From positions 1 through 32,760 of the forward strand of contig MWJO01000097.1 in the NCBI GenBank assembly GCA_002027195.1: a DNA stretch of 32,760 nt. The letters are read 5' to 3'. A model generated the notes under the pieces. It saw only the letters and a list, made by a program, of their open reading frames with translations. It had not been told where the DNA came from and did no database searches. The translations under genes were made by a program, and so were the position numbers. This DNA comes from Streptomyces sp. GKU 895 (GTDB lineage: Bacteria > Actinomycetota > Actinomycetes > Streptomycetales > Streptomycetaceae). Shown here piece by piece: positions 1-10,144 of this stretch. The first letter of the stretch is position 1. Each line of letters starts with the position of its first letter.

Positions 1-11
1 GCGGCGCCGTC

Positions 12-44
12 GTGGCTGGTCGCGCAGTTCCCCGCGCCCCTTGG
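12..44. repeat. Streptomyces-type dispersed intergenic repeat fragment
   Basis: The stretch reads GGTCGCGCAGTTCCCCGCGC followed by a C-rich tail. I recognise it as one arm of a GC-rich hairpin sequence found many times between genes in Streptomyces genomes; the complementary arm would lie left of the window. It follows the MEDS gene (minus strand) and may be part of a terminator. Recognition is from memory, not from a search. Confidence 0.45.
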
Positions 45-207
45 CGGGGTTGTCCGACCGCAGCCGACTTCGCTCCGCCACGTCAGTGTCTGCGCAGGCA
101 GACCCGGCCCCGCCGCCATGACCGGGTACTCCAACATGCGCGCCACCACGTGTAGTTCGACCGCGTCGCATCCTCCCCCGTGCACCACCGCACGTACGAA
201 CGCCCGC

Positions 208-1119
208 TCACACCGCCACCTCATCGCCCTCCACGCCGATCACCAGCTGCGGCACCTCGTCGGCGCCCAGCTGCCGCAGCACCATCCCGAGCAGCTCCCC
301 GCACCGCACGGTGACCTCGCTGCCGGTCGGCAGCGAGCCGGCGAGGCTGAGCAGCTGCCAGGCGCAGTGCGCCTCCATGAAGCACAGGTCCCGCAGGTCG
401 AGGACGTGCCGGACGGGCCCGGAGGAGTTGCCGTGGCTCAGCGCCTCGCGCAGGGCCTCGACGAACTCCGTGCGGGTGTCGAGGCCCGCGGACCCGGCGA
501 TCCGGCCGCCGTCCGCGGTCCGGGTGACCTCCAGCTCGTCGAGGTTCTCCATGACCCGCAGCGGATGCACCTTGCCCATGTCGTGCAGGAGCCGGTCGCC
601 GAAGCGCTCGCGGTCGTACCAGCAGATGGCGGTGAACAGCGGATCGGCGAACAGCGGGGCCACGGAGGCCTCGTAGTCCAGCAGCCGGTCGTGGCCGATC
701 CCGACCCGCGGCGCCCAGCTCATGTCGGCGGTGAGCCGCAGCCCCGCCCAGCCCTCGCTCTGGGCGCGGTTGACCTCGTCGGTGTAGCGGCCGATCGTGC
801 GGTCCTCGCGGAAGCGGCCGTCGGGGACGTACATCTCGGTGTTCCGTCCGAGGGCGAGCTGGCCGCTGTTCCGGGCCTCGGCGACCCGGCCGTCGCCGCC
901 GTCCAGGAGGGAGACCACCTCGTCGTCGGCCAGGTCGTCCGGGTCCATGACGAGGAGGACCTTCTCGCCGCGGGCCAGGCTGGTGCGGGTGTAGGCGGTG
1001 AAGACCTTCCACGGCGGCTCGCTCCCGCGCAGGGCCATGCAGGCGTGGTCGCCCGGCTTCAGTCGCTCGACCGGCACGGTCCGGCCGGGAGGGTCCGGAT
1101 GCTCGGTCGTCTCGGTCAT
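208..1119 (-). CDS. MEDS-domain sensory protein with C-terminal STAS-like domain
   Basis: A 303-aa cytoplasmic protein. Residues about 15-185 look like a MEDS (DcmR-type sensory) domain, with the opening GDHACMAL and later MSWAPR and CWYDRERF segments. Residues about 210-295 resemble a STAS/anti-sigma-antagonist fold (HVLDLRDLCFMEAHCAW). In actinomycetes such proteins are usually linked to signalling or stress-response partner switching; the ligand is not known. The ATG at 1119 was chosen because GGGAGG lies 7 nt upstream. A GTG 13 codons further up has no good ribosome site. It is monocistronic, 183 bp downstream of the glycan operon's last gene on the same strand. No sigma factor or kinase partner is visible nearby. 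Confidence 0.8.
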   Translation of the reverse strand: MTETTEHPDPPGRTVPVERLKPGDHACMALRGSEPPWKVFTAYTRTSLARGEKVLLVMDPDDLADDEVVSLLDGGDGRVAEARNSGQLALGRNTEMYVPDGRFREDRTIGRYTDEVNRAQSEGWAGLRLTADMSWAPRVGIGHDRLLDYEASVAPLFADPLFTAICWYDRERFGDRLLHDMGKVHPLRVMENLDELEVTRTADGGRIAGSAGLDTRTEFVEALREALSHGNSSGPVRHVLDLRDLCFMEAHCAWQLLSLAGSLPTGSEVTVRCGELLGMVLRQLGADEVPQLVIGVEGDEVAV

Positions 1120-1302
1120 CGGGTCGCCTCCCACGGTTTGCCTCGGCTCAGAACTCACCTTCGGACCGTAGGGCGATGTGGAGCGAGGGCTGCCGCATGT
1201 CCGGCATTGTCCGTTTTTCTTGCCCGTTCGGGAGCGGACATGGGGCAGAGGTGATCGAGTACGTCCGTACGAGGGCTGCGCGTGACCATGCCGGTACGGC
1301 GC

Positions 1303-1902
1303 TCAGCGCACCGCCAGCCGTTGCAGCAGGCCCCAGGTGAACTCCGCCGCGCACTCCCGGCGTACGCCCTTCGCGTCCGGCGCCGTGAACGCCAGCCCCC
1401 ACCTCGTCGGGGCGGTGCCCTCCAGGGGGCGGGCCGGGGCGAAGGCGCGGGCGGCCTCGTCGACCGTGCACGACCAGGGCGTGAGGTCCTCCAGGGTGCG
1501 CAGGGCCGGGCCGGGCGCCCCTGGTGCCCGGACCAGCCACTCGTTCCACACCGCCGACCCGGTCGGTGCCAGCAGCACCTCGAAGCGCAGGTCGGGCCAG
1601 AGCGGCAGCGGCCACAGCCAGGCCTCGCACTCCATGTCGCCGACCTTGCGGGTGAGAACCGTCTCGGGGGCGCCGAGGACCGAGCGGTACCGGGAGGCGG
1701 CGGCACGCGCCCGAGGGGAGTGGAGCATGGCCTGCCAACGCTTGTTGGCCTCGCGCATCTCGGCCAGCGAGGCGCCGAGTTCCCGGCGGGCGTCCTCGAC
1801 CAGGTCCGGGTTGTGGTCGGCCATGCGGCGCAGCAGGACCAGCTGGAAGTCAGCGGGGCCGAAGGGGCTGGCGGGGGGCTTTGCGGACGGCATGCGTCCC
1901 AT
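1303..1902 (-). CDS. conserved hypothetical protein, last gene of glycan operon
   Basis: A 199-aa soluble protein of unknown function. It opens with a Pro-rich segment, then a helical charged part (residues 20-65, with LLRRMADHNPDLVEDARREL), and a Trp-rich second half (MECEAWLWPLPLWPDL, VWNEWLVR). No signal peptide, membrane segment or catalytic motif is seen. Its start lies inside the 3' end of the FkbM gene (53-bp overlap), so it is probably translationally coupled and belongs to the same transcript. Met4 (1893) is an alternative start, and neither start has a strong ribosome site. Coding assignment rests on clean GC3 codon usage and operon position; I cannot assign a function. Confidence 0.7.
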   Translation of the reverse strand: MGRMPSAKPPASPFGPADFQLVLLRRMADHNPDLVEDARRELGASLAEMREANKRWQAMLHSPRARAAASRYRSVLGAPETVLTRKVGDMECEAWLWPLPLWPDLRFEVLLAPTGSAVWNEWLVRAPGAPGPALRTLEDLTPWSCTVDEAARAFAPARPLEGTAPTRWGLAFTAPDAKGVRRECAAEFTWGLLQRLAVR

Positions 1903-2679
1903 GGTCGCCCACGGGACCGGCGGGACGGCGGCCGTCCGGGAGAAACAGGACCGAGTTGACGTACCGCGGGCCCCGGAACGGCAGCACGCGCCGCAGCAGC
2001 CCGTGGGAGACGACGTACGAGGCGCCCTCCTGGTGGGCCTCCAGCGGGAAGGAGCGCAGCGGCACCCAGGTGTCGCCCGGCAGCACCCAGCCCTGGTAGT
2101 CCAGCAGCTCCAGATACGTCACCACCGGCCCGATCGGCTGGATACGGGACTCCAGCTCGACGAAGAGCGCCGGGCGGTCGCGGGCCAGGATGCCGGTCGC
2201 GCCGCGCAGCACCGCCAGCTCGCTGCCGTCGACGTCGACCTTCATGAACCCGACGTCCTTCAGGCCGAGTTCGTCGAGGGTCACACAGCCGACGTGCAGC
2301 GCCCGCTGGTGGATGTCCCGGCGGACCAGCGAGGACACCCCGCGTTCGCCCGTGTCGTCCGGGGGCAGCCAGAGCCGGGCGGTGCCGGGGCGTTCGGCCG
2401 CGGCGGCCTGCACGACCCGGACGTTGGACGGGGCGGTGGCGGCGAGCAGCCGGGCCAGCCGCGGCACCGGCTCCACGGTCACCACCCGGCTGGCCCGCCC
2501 CGCGAGGCGGCGCGTCCAGGGGCCGTACCAGCCGCCGACGTCCACGGCCGTGCCGCATCTTCCGGGCACAGCTCGGGCAGCCGGGCCAGCTCCGGCTCGA
2601 AGCGCGGGTACACCGCCCGGGCGACGGCGGCCACCAGCCGGTCGGGCAGCAGCGGGGCGATCCTCGCGGCCAGTGTCAT
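1850..2679 (-). pseudogene. FkbM family SAM-dependent methyltransferase (one-base frameshift)
   Basis: FkbM-type enzymes O-methylate sugars or polyketides. The N-terminus (MTLAARIAPLLPDRL) starts at ATG 2679 in a 4-bp ATGA overlap with the Trm112-like gene. The rest runs in another frame: SAM motif I AVDVGGWYGPW, VVTVEPVP, VKVDVDGSELAVLRG and VNSVLFLPDGR, all typical of the family. Adding one base near 2569 (GAGCTGTGCCC to GAGCTGGTGCCC) joins both parts into a 276-aa protein. I therefore suspect a missing G in the sequence rather than decay, because no substitution damage is visible. If the shift is real, only the C-terminal part could be made, from an internal GTG at 2569. It is one of three methyltransferases in this operon. 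Confidence 0.8.
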
Positions 2680-2939
2680 GAGGCCGTCCCCGTCGTCCCC
2701 GTCTCTCCTGCTGTTCGCGCCATCCGCTTGATCAGGTCCTCGTGCTCGTCGTCCGACACCTGCTCCCCGGAGGCGGGCAGCAGCTGCGGGATGCCGTCCA
2801 CGATCGGGTAACGGCGGCGCAGCCGCGGGTTGTACAGGACCTCGTCCGGTGCCGCCGGGCCGTCCGGCAGGACGAGGTGCAGCGGGCCCTTGTCGAGCGG
2901 GCACGCCAGTATCTGCAACAGCGGGTCATCGGGATTCAT
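2676..2939 (-). CDS. Trm112-like / UPF0434 family small protein
   Basis: An 87-aa protein with the family pattern LLQILACPLDKGPL near the start and RRYPIVDGIPQLLP in the middle, followed by a charged tail. Classical Trm112/YcaR proteins are zinc-ribbon activators of methyltransferases. Here only one cysteine (C13) remains, so zinc binding is doubtful. The start ATG 2939 overlaps the transporter's stop (ATGA), with AAGGAG 11 nt upstream. Its own stop overlaps the FkbM start in the same way. Sitting directly before a methyltransferase gene makes a partner role attractive, but that is inference. Confidence 0.85.
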   Translation of the reverse strand: MNPDDPLLQILACPLDKGPLHLVLPDGPAAPDEVLYNPRLRRRYPIVDGIPQLLPASGEQVSDDEHEDLIKRMARTAGETGTTGTAS

Positions 2940-3859
2940 GGGGGTGTCAACTCCTTGGCACCGATGGGGGGTTGAGGGTCGAGTTGCTGGTCGTGCCGGG
3001 GCATGGACAGCAGGACGGCGACGGCGAGGACCGTGCCCGCGAGGCGCAGCGCGAGCCGCAGCGGGTCGTGCGGCAGCGTCTCGCCGAACGACAGCGTGCC
3101 GAGCACCGCCGTGAACAGACACGTCACCGTCGTGCACACCGGCACGATGAGCGAGGCACGGCACCGCTGCAGCGCGGCCTGCGACATGACGAGCCCGAAC
3201 ACGCCGGTGAACAGCAGGAGATACGGATAGGGAGAGCGCAGGACGTCAACCACCGCCGTCCCTAGCCCACTTGAGGTCAGCCGCGTCGACACCCCCTTGA
3301 TGGCCAGCGAGCTCACCCCGTAGAGCAGGCCCACCGCCACGCCGTACTCGACACCGGTCGTCGGCAGCCGGTGCCGGTGCCGGGAACGGCGCTCCGCCGC
3401 CCCGTACAGCCACACCCCGCCCGCCAGCGACGGCACACACACCAGCAGGATCAACTGATACGGCGCCGCCTGGCTCACGGAGTCCGCGCGCTCGTCCAGC
3501 GACAGCACCACCATCAGCAGCGCCCCGAGGATCGCCCCGAGCGCGTACCGCTCCCGCCCGGTCGTCTCCTCGCCCAGCAGCCGCGCCGACAGCAGCACCA
3601 GCAGCACCAGACCGGAGACGAAGATGCCCTGCGCGGCGGCGATCGGCAGCGTCCGGTAGACCACGAGCTGCGCCCCGAACCCGGCGGCCAGCGCGAGCGA
3701 ACCGCCGATCCACAGGGGGCTGCCGAGGACGAGACGCAGCAGCCGGGCGGGCTGCCGGATCGACACCTCCGGCAGAGCGCTCAGCGCCCGTTTCTCCAGG
3801 ACGAAACCGATGCTGTACAGGGTGTTCGCCAACAGGGCCGCCGCCACTCCCCACCACAT
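2936..3859 (-). CDS. EamA/DMT-superfamily integral membrane transporter
   Basis: A 307-aa hydrophobic protein with about nine to ten membrane helices and no cleavable signal. The pattern fits the drug/metabolite transporter superfamily: MWWGVAAALLANTLYSIGFVLEKRA at the N-terminus, and an internally repeated second half (VPVCTTVTCLFTAVLGTLSFGE) with the usual conserved Glu near a helix end. Members export amino acids or nucleotide precursors, and some small relatives flip lipid-linked sugars. In this operon between methyltransferases, moving a glycan intermediate across the membrane is a reasonable inference. It starts 12 bp after the methyltransferase stop and ends in an ATGA overlap with the Trm112-like gene. 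Confidence 0.85.
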   Translation of the reverse strand: MWWGVAAALLANTLYSIGFVLEKRALSALPEVSIRQPARLLRLVLGSPLWIGGSLALAAGFGAQLVVYRTLPIAAAQGIFVSGLVLLVLLSARLLGEETTGRERYALGAILGALLMVVLSLDERADSVSQAAPYQLILLVCVPSLAGGVWLYGAAERRSRHRHRLPTTGVEYGVAVGLLYGVSSLAIKGVSTRLTSSGLGTAVVDVLRSPYPYLLLFTGVFGLVMSQAALQRCRASLIVPVCTTVTCLFTAVLGTLSFGETLPHDPLRLALRLAGTVLAVAVLLSMPRHDQQLDPQPPIGAKELTPP

Positions 3860-3871
3860 CGTCCACGCCCC

Positions 3872-4615
3872 CTAGGTCTTCCGCGCGTGCAACAACAGGA
3901 TCGAAGCGAGCGACGGTCTGCGACACGCCAGCCGGTCCAACGGCCGCAGCGGACGCGGTACGCCGTGGAAGGGGGCCCCTTCCAGCCGTACGACGGTGAA
4001 GCCGGCCGCGGCGACGAACTCCCGCAGCGCGCGGGCGGTGTAGAGCCGCAGATGCCCCACGACCTCGCGCCCCGGACGCCCGTGGATCGCCCGCAGGCTC
4101 ACCTCGGAGAACACCGGCTGGACCCCGGCCAGCAGCAGGGCGCGGTTGTACCAGGCGGCCAAGTTCGGGGTGGACAGCATGAGATGACCGCCCGGGCGCA
4201 GTACCCGGCGGATCTCGTCCATCGCCGCGTCCGGGTCGACGAGATGCTCGACGACCTCGCTGAACAGCACGGCGTCGACCGAGCCGGACCCGAACGGCAG
4301 CCCCCCGCCGGTGAGTTCACCGCGCACGGCGTACGGGATCCGGGTGCGGGCGCGGCGCAGGGCGTCCTGGGACCAGTCGACGCCGACGAGGCGGTGACTG
4401 GGGAGGAGGGGCGCGGCGGTGGCCGCGGCCGTTCCGTCGCCGCAGCCGATGTCCAGGATCGTCTGCGCCGGGCGCGTCCGCAGGGCCGTCGCCAGCATGC
4501 GGGCCTGGCGGAGGCTGCGCGGGGTGCCGGAGGCGACCGGGACGGCGGGGTTCTCGTAGAAGTCGCGCAGTTCACGGGGCTGGGCGGCGGCACGGTCGGT
4601 CTGGGCGGTGGTCAT
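3872..4615 (-). CDS. class I SAM-dependent methyltransferase
   Basis: A 247-aa cytoplasmic methyltransferase of the UbiE/Methyltransf_11 type. SAM motif I is ILDIGCGDGTA, the acidic motif II LVGVDWSQDAL, the motif around LPFGSGSVDAVLFSEVVEHL, and then RRVLRPGGHLMLSTPN. The acceptor cannot be told from sequence; O-methylation of a sugar or lipid fits the operon. The start ATG 4615 is fixed by an ATGA overlap with the stop of the acyltransferase gene upstream. The much longer open frame running upstream (to 5788) is not coding. The EamA transporter follows after 12 bp. Confidence 0.88.
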   Translation of the reverse strand: MTTAQTDRAAAQPRELRDFYENPAVPVASGTPRSLRQARMLATALRTRPAQTILDIGCGDGTAAATAAPLLPSHRLVGVDWSQDALRRARTRIPYAVRGELTGGGLPFGSGSVDAVLFSEVVEHLVDPDAAMDEIRRVLRPGGHLMLSTPNLAAWYNRALLLAGVQPVFSEVSLRAIHGRPGREVVGHLRLYTARALREFVAAAGFTVVRLEGAPFHGVPRPLRPLDRLACRRPSLASILLLHARKT

Positions 4616-5979
4616 GACTGCTCCACGTCCGTGGTGTGCAAGTAGTGCTCGAACAGGTCGCGCAGATGGGCGCCGTCGCCGTGGCTGAGCAGGGACCGCG
4701 ACCAGCGCAGGGCGAGGTGCAGCCGGCCGGCCGTGGACGCGGTGGTGACCGTCAGGCCGCGCGGCATCCTGGCCGGTGCCGAGAACCACACCGCGTGCGC
4801 GCGGCCCGCCTCCTCGCCGAAGTCCAGGGGGTACGGGATGCGGCCGATGTTGCTGAGCAGGGTGGTGGACGTCCGGGCGGCGGCGCGGCGCAGGCCGCGG
4901 GTGAGCGCCGCTCGCCAGGCCACGGGGTGACGGGGGGTGAGGAGGGCGGCGCCGTGGCCGAGTTGGGGCGGGGAGGGACTGGGTTCGCGGTGCGGTGGGT
5001 GCGGGTGAAGGCCTGGATGTCGAGGTCTTCAGCTCGTCTGGCGCGAAGGACCTCCACCAGGCGGGTGCCGTTGCCGATGGGCATGGTGAGGTCCCGGGGC
5101 GGTCGTCCACCGCATCGTGATGCGGAGGGGGGGGTGGCGCCGTGTTCCTGTTCCAGTGGCGATCGTCGGGCCGTGGTGACCATGAGCTGGTCGTTGACGG
5201 TGTAGGGGCGCCTGGGCGGGGAGGGGAGTTCGGTGACGAGCAGGCCGTTGCGGGGAGGCTCGGGGTGCCGGGGCTTCTCGGGCGGGGTGACCAGTTGGAA
5301 GGTGTCCGGGAAGCGGTTGAGGTCGGGCGCGGGTGGGGCGCGGCGGGAGTTGTCCTGCCGCCGTAGATCTCGGCTGCGGTCGCGGACGCAGGCAGGCCGG
5401 CCGTCCAGGGCGGTGGTTGACGGTGAGGAACAGGACCGTGCCTTGGTGCTGGGCGGGGGTGGGCTCCGCTTGCCCGCGCTTGCGGGGTGCCGCTGCGCCC
5501 ACCCGTGCCGCCCCAGCGGCACGACTGCCCGCAGCTACGGCAGCGGGGTCGGCAGGTGCGGACGCGGAGCCGGCGGAGCCGACGGCGTCGGTCGCCTCGC
5601 TGCCCTCGACTCGGCCCGCCCTCTCCACCACCTCCAACCGCACCGGCGGTGAATCCGTGAGCGGCGGAGCCGTCGTCAGTGCCCGCGTCCGCGCGTCCCT
5701 CAGCGTGTCCCTCCCCGGTGCCGGGAACGTCACCACCTCCACGTCCGGGCGCTCGGTCAGCTCCCACTCGTAGCGGCGCCGGTACCACCGCCCCCGCGCC
5801 TCCCGCATGAGGATGCGCGGGTGGCGCAGCAGGGCCTCGTGGAAGGCCTTGCGCAGGCCCGCCGGGTCCAGACGGCCCGGGAGGTGGACCTCGATGTGGA
5901 CGGTCTCCGGTTCCTCCTCCTGGAGGCAGTGCCGGGCGACCTCGTCCACGACCGGGAACGGAATGGTCCGCACGTTCAC
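4612..5979 (-). pseudogene. condensation-superfamily (PapA-like) acyltransferase, multiply frameshifted
   Basis: Pieces of one protein appear in all three minus frames. The N-terminus from ATG 5979 (MNVRTIPFPVVDEVARHCL, then HIEVHLPGRLDPAGLRKAF) is typical of condensation-domain acyltransferases. LFLTVNH followed in another frame by TALDG restores the HHxxxDG active-site motif as NHTALDG. Later pieces are RPYTVNDQLMVTTA, LTMPIGNGTRLVEV and an intact C-terminus (TTLLSNIGRIPYPLDFG to DVEQS). Such enzymes transfer acyl chains to hydroxyls, as PapA proteins do on mycobacterial lipids. An Ala-rich stretch of about 55 residues interrupts the usual spacing before LFLTVNH and coincides with a dispersed repeat. 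At least ten small indels between about 4920 and 5420 break the frame; conserved blocks are otherwise well kept. Starts and ends with ATGA overlaps. Confidence 0.7.
5440..5550. repeat. dispersed GC-rich hairpin repeat inserted within a coding region
   Basis: A GC-rich block whose core is a perfect inverted repeat: CGTGCCGC (5504-5511), loop CCCA, GCGGCACG (5516-5523). It is flanked by TGCGGGGTGCCGCTGCGCCC and by CTGCCCGCAGCTACGGCAG. I recognise this arrangement as a sequence that occurs repeatedly between genes in Streptomyces genomes. Here it lies inside the acyltransferase gene and is read as an Ala/Gly/Pro-rich insertion. The family identification is from memory. Confidence 0.5.
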
Positions 5980-8900
5980 GCCTTCTCTCCCCCCTCGGCC
6001 CTGGGCAGCACCCGTGTCGGTGCCTCCGACCTGTCCGCGCCCCCGTCGTCGTCCGGTTCGCGCACGCTCACCACCGCCGCGAACAGGCTGATCAGCGCCA
6101 GCAGTTGGGCGACGCGGCTGAACGCGCCGTCGCCCGCCGCCACCGGCTCACCCGCCCCCGTCGCCGCCGCGATCCCCGCCCCCGCGAGGGCCACGAACGC
6201 GATCGGCACCAGCCAGGCGTGGCGTCGGTGTGCCAGCAGCGCCAACGCCGGGACCAGCAGGGCGAACCAGCCGGCGATCACCACGCCCACCACCGTCAGC
6301 GCGACCGTCCCCAGCCACAGCCCCGGCGGCGGCGCCACCGGCTGCGGCTCGTCGGGGTTGGGGGCGTGCCGCCGCCACAGGGCGAGGCCCAGCAGGAGCA
6401 GCAGCGCCACGCCACTGCCGATGAGGGCACCGTCGTAGGTCACCGCCGGTTCGTAGGACAGCTTGACCGTGCCGCCCGCCCCGGCCGGTACGCGCCAGCC
6501 CTGCTGCCAGCCGTCGAGCCGTACCGACGACAGTTCCTTGCCGTTCAGCGTGGCCTTCCAGCCGTCGTTGTAGTTCTCGTACGTCGTCAGATAGGTGGCC
6601 GCGCCCGAGCCGACCGTGACCTCGCGCCGGTCGCCGAGCCAGTCCCGTATCCTCAGGTCCCGGCCCGCCGGGGTGGGCTCGGTGACCGTGCCGCGGGTCA
6701 GGGTCAGGTCGGTGAGTGCCAGGGGGCCGGCGTCGCCGCCCTCGACCCGGTGCGTACCGGCGGTCAGCTCCAACCCGGCCTCAGAACGGCCTTCTTGACA
6801 CAACGTCACCGACACCGGGCGGCGCTCGCGCAGGTCCGCCACCGTCCCCTTCACGCTCGTGCGGTACAGCTCGCCGTCCACCGAGACCACCGGTCCCTCG
6901 CCGCACGGCAGGGAGAACGTGCGGGTGTCGCGGGGCTGGGGGCGTGCGGTACTGGGTCGAGGGAGGGGGATGTAGGCCTCGGTCAGGCCCACCGGGAGAC
7001 GCAGGTTCTCGTCGACGACCGGGTTGTAGAGGGTGACCGGGGCCGTGTCGGTGATGGTGATGTCGAGGCGGTCGGTGGTGATGGCCGGGAAGCGGACCCA
7101 GCCGTTCTCGTCGACGCCGGCGGTCGTGGAGCCGTCGGGGGAGCTGATGTCGACCTGGGTGGGGCGGGTCGCGAGGCCTCCGGCGGGGGCCAGGACCAGC
7201 TCGCTGACCGGCTGTTTTCCGTCCCAGCTGAGGTGGATGGTGGGGCGGTCGCCCGCGATCCACGCCGTGGTCAGGTCGCCGTCGGTGAGGTTGCGGGCCG
7301 ACAGACCGGTGCCGAGGGCGGCGGTGGAGTCGGCGGTGGCGACGATGCGGTTGTCCTGGTCGGGGGCGACCTCGTACAGCAGCTTGTCGAGCTCCGCGCC
7401 CGGCACGGTGGTCGCGCTCGCCTTCACCTCGTACGTACCCGCCGTGGCCGTCGAGAAGCGGCGGTGCAGGCCGGCCTCGGTGCCGTCGGCCGCGCGGTGC
7501 AGGGAGATGAGGTCCGCGCCCGCGTCGGTGTCCTCGGCGTCCGTGGGCAGCCGGAGGAGCCGGGTCACCTGGACGTCCGGCAGGCCGATCTCGGAGAAGC
7601 CCGCGCCCAGCAGGCCGGAGCGGCGTTCGACGGAGTCGAGGATGGTCAGCTTCATCCAACTCGTCGGCCCTGGCGGTGCCTTGACGCTCTGTGTCATGCC
7701 GTCGGGGCGCAGGAAGCTGGTCCGCGAGCCGTTCTCGGTCTCCACCCGCACCTTGGTCGGCGCCGCGCGCACGCTCTCCTGCGGCAGCGGCGTCACCTTG
7801 AACGACGACGGCATGTCGTACGCGTCGTCCGTGAACCCGATCCGCAGCCACTGCCCGTCCGCCGAGCCCAGCGAGCCCTCCACCCACGCGGTGTCGGGGT
7901 TGCCGTCGAAGGCGTTGACGGGGTCGAACTGCGGGAGGTGGAAGAGCCAGTTGCCGTACGAGGACGCGGTCACCGAGCGCGCGCCGCGCAGTTGGGCGAC
8001 CGTCTGGTGGTCGAGGCCCTTGGTCGGCAGGATCTGGTGCGGTTTCTCCCCGGCGTCCTCGGAGGCGTCCGCCGCGTTGCGCTCGTCACTGGTGTACGTG
8101 TACGACGTGTTGGAGTCGACCAGCCCGAACCGGGTGTCGGCGCGGCGCAGTCCGTCGCCGGTGATCTGGAGCTGCGGAGTGCCGAGCCCGGGGTGGTTGT
8201 CGCCGGTCAGGACGGTCGCCCGGCCGCGCAGCTCGGAGGCCAGCGGCAGCAGCGACTCGGGGCCGCCGGAGACGGTGGCGGTGTCCGCGACCGGCAGCAG
8301 TCCGGCGTGTCCGGGGTTCGGGGTGCCGTCGGGCGGCATGTAGATCTCCACCGCCCGCTGCCTCGGGTACAGCCCCTCCACCGCGAGCGGCGCGTCGTGC
8401 ACGATCCGGCCCCCGGTCATGATCGGGCCGTAGCCGATGACCCGCTTGTACCCGGACTGCTCCAGGGTCCGCTTGACCACGGTCGTCGGCACATAGCCGA
8501 TCTGGTCGGGGTCGAGGTCGTTGCGGACGACGACGTACCGGATGCCGGAGCGGGCCAGGAAGTCGGCGAGCCCGGGGACCTCGCCGCCGCTCGTCAGGGC
8601 GTCCTCCACGGCGTCCATGGCGCGCCGGTTGCCGGCCGTGCCGAAGGGGACGTAATCGCGCTGCGCCCAGCGGGACTCGGCGACCACGTCGAGGGGCTGG
8701 TCGATGGTCGAGCCCCAGGTGTAGATGCCGTGCGCGGTCGCCGGGACGACGAGCGCACGGGCGTCAGGGGAGAACTTCTCCAGCCAGGTCGCCGTCGACT
8801 TCCAGTACTTGGGGATCTCCTGGAAGGAACCCGGGTTCAGGATCGACCCGTTGAGGTACGGCCACATCAGCCCCGGCAGGATCAGCACGGCGGCGACCAG

Positions 8901-10144
8901 CGGGGCGAACCGCCGCCCCCGCACCGGCCGCGCCCCGCGCGTCTCGGCGGCGACCCCGGCGAGATGGGCGAGCCCCAGCACCAGGGCCAGCGCGAGCCCC
9001 GTCTGGAACTTGTAGATGTTCCGGAAGGGCGCGAGCCCCCCGTTCAGCCAGTCCTGCACGACCCCGTGGAAGGGCGCCCCGAACCCGCCGCCGTACCCGG
9101 CGAGCAGGATCAGCGCGGCCACGATCACCGTGAGCGTCAGCCAGCGCCGCTCCGGCAGGTCCCGCCGCGCGAGGCCCGCGAGCCCGAGCCCGGCGGCCAG
9201 CGCCGAGCAGACGATCACGATCACGGACGACGCGACCGTCCACCCGGCCGGCAGCCACGCCTCACCGAAGTGCAGATAAGCGACCCAGTTCCCGGCGCCG
9301 CGCAGCGCCTCGGTCGCCGACATGGTCTCGGTCGTGGTCTGCGCGCTCTCGACGTACGGCAGGAAGTTCTCCCCGTAGACGCCGAGCAGCAGCAGCGGGA
9401 TCCACCACCAGGCGGTCGCCAGGATCACCCCCGGTGTCCACCAGGCGAGCAGCTTTCTCTGCCGTGGCCCGGACGGCCGGGTGAGCAGATACAGCCCGGC
9501 GGGAAGCAGGGAGGCGAGCGTGGCGGCCGCGTTCACGCCGCCCATGAAGGGGACGACCAGCACCGACCGCACGGCGGCGACCCGCGCGCTGTACCGCTCG
9601 TCCGCCAGCGGCAGCAGCACCCAGGGCAGGAACGCGCCGGGCAGCGCGGCGGCGGACGTCGACCCGACGACGATGGTGAAGACCGGCCAGAGCGCGTACG
9701 CGACCGCCGCGAGCAGCCGGGAGGACGGGCTGCCGATCCGCAGCCGCTCCGCGAGCCGCAGCGCACCCCAGAAGGCGACCGACACGATCAGCGACAGCCA
9801 CAGCCGCTCCGCCAGCCACACCGGCAGCCGTACGGCGTCGGCCAGCCAGTAGAACGGCAGCATCGGCCACAGATAGCCGGTGTACTGGTCGGAGATCCCA
9901 CCGAAGGACCCCTGGTCCTGCCACAGCTGCCCGAGATCGTCGAAGAACCGGCCCGGGTCGACGGTCACACCCAGCTTGGTGTCGAAGGTCTGCCGCCCCG
10001 GGTGCACCGCCAGCAACAGCACGAACACCACGGCCCAGAACCCCACCAGCACCGACGTGACCGCGGGCCCTCCGGCGGGCCCGACATGCGCGCGGTGGAG
10101 GGGACGGCGGCCGGAGGAGGGGCCTGGACCGTGGATGTCGTCAT
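5976..10144 (-). CDS. alpha-(1->3)-arabinofuranosyltransferase family protein (DUF3367/AftD-like)
   Basis: A giant membrane protein of about 1389 aa. Residues 20-450 carry some ten or more hydrophobic helices typical of GT-C enzymes; the extracytoplasmic part includes discoidin-like carbohydrate-binding segments (NAFDGNPDTAWVEGS near residue 745, LTDGDLTTAWI near 950); a last helix pair follows near 1280-1330. Mycobacterial AftD uses a polyprenyl-phosphate arabinose donor to extend arabinan; the donor and acceptor here are unknown. The start ATG 10144 is set by an ATGA overlap with the methyltransferase upstream (MTTSTVQAPPPAAVPSTARM). That frame joins the main frame only if one base is added near 10076 (CCGGCGGG to CCGGCCGGG), so I infer a missing base there. 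Without it the main frame opens artificially at 10193. The 3' end overlaps the acyltransferase start (ATGA). Confidence 0.85.

Noticed and set aside
118..1254. Plus-strand 378-codon open frame at the window start
   Set aside because: It lies antisense to the MEDS/STAS gene and has no recognisable domain.
4616..5788. Long minus frame upstream of the second methyltransferase, suggesting a 638-aa protein
   Set aside because: Only the part from ATG 4615 is conserved; the upstream part is out-of-frame acyltransferase sequence.
4612..5979. Reading the acyltransferase as a naturally decayed pseudogene
   Set aside because: Indels are dense but conserved blocks show little other damage; local sequence error explains it better, though it is not proven.
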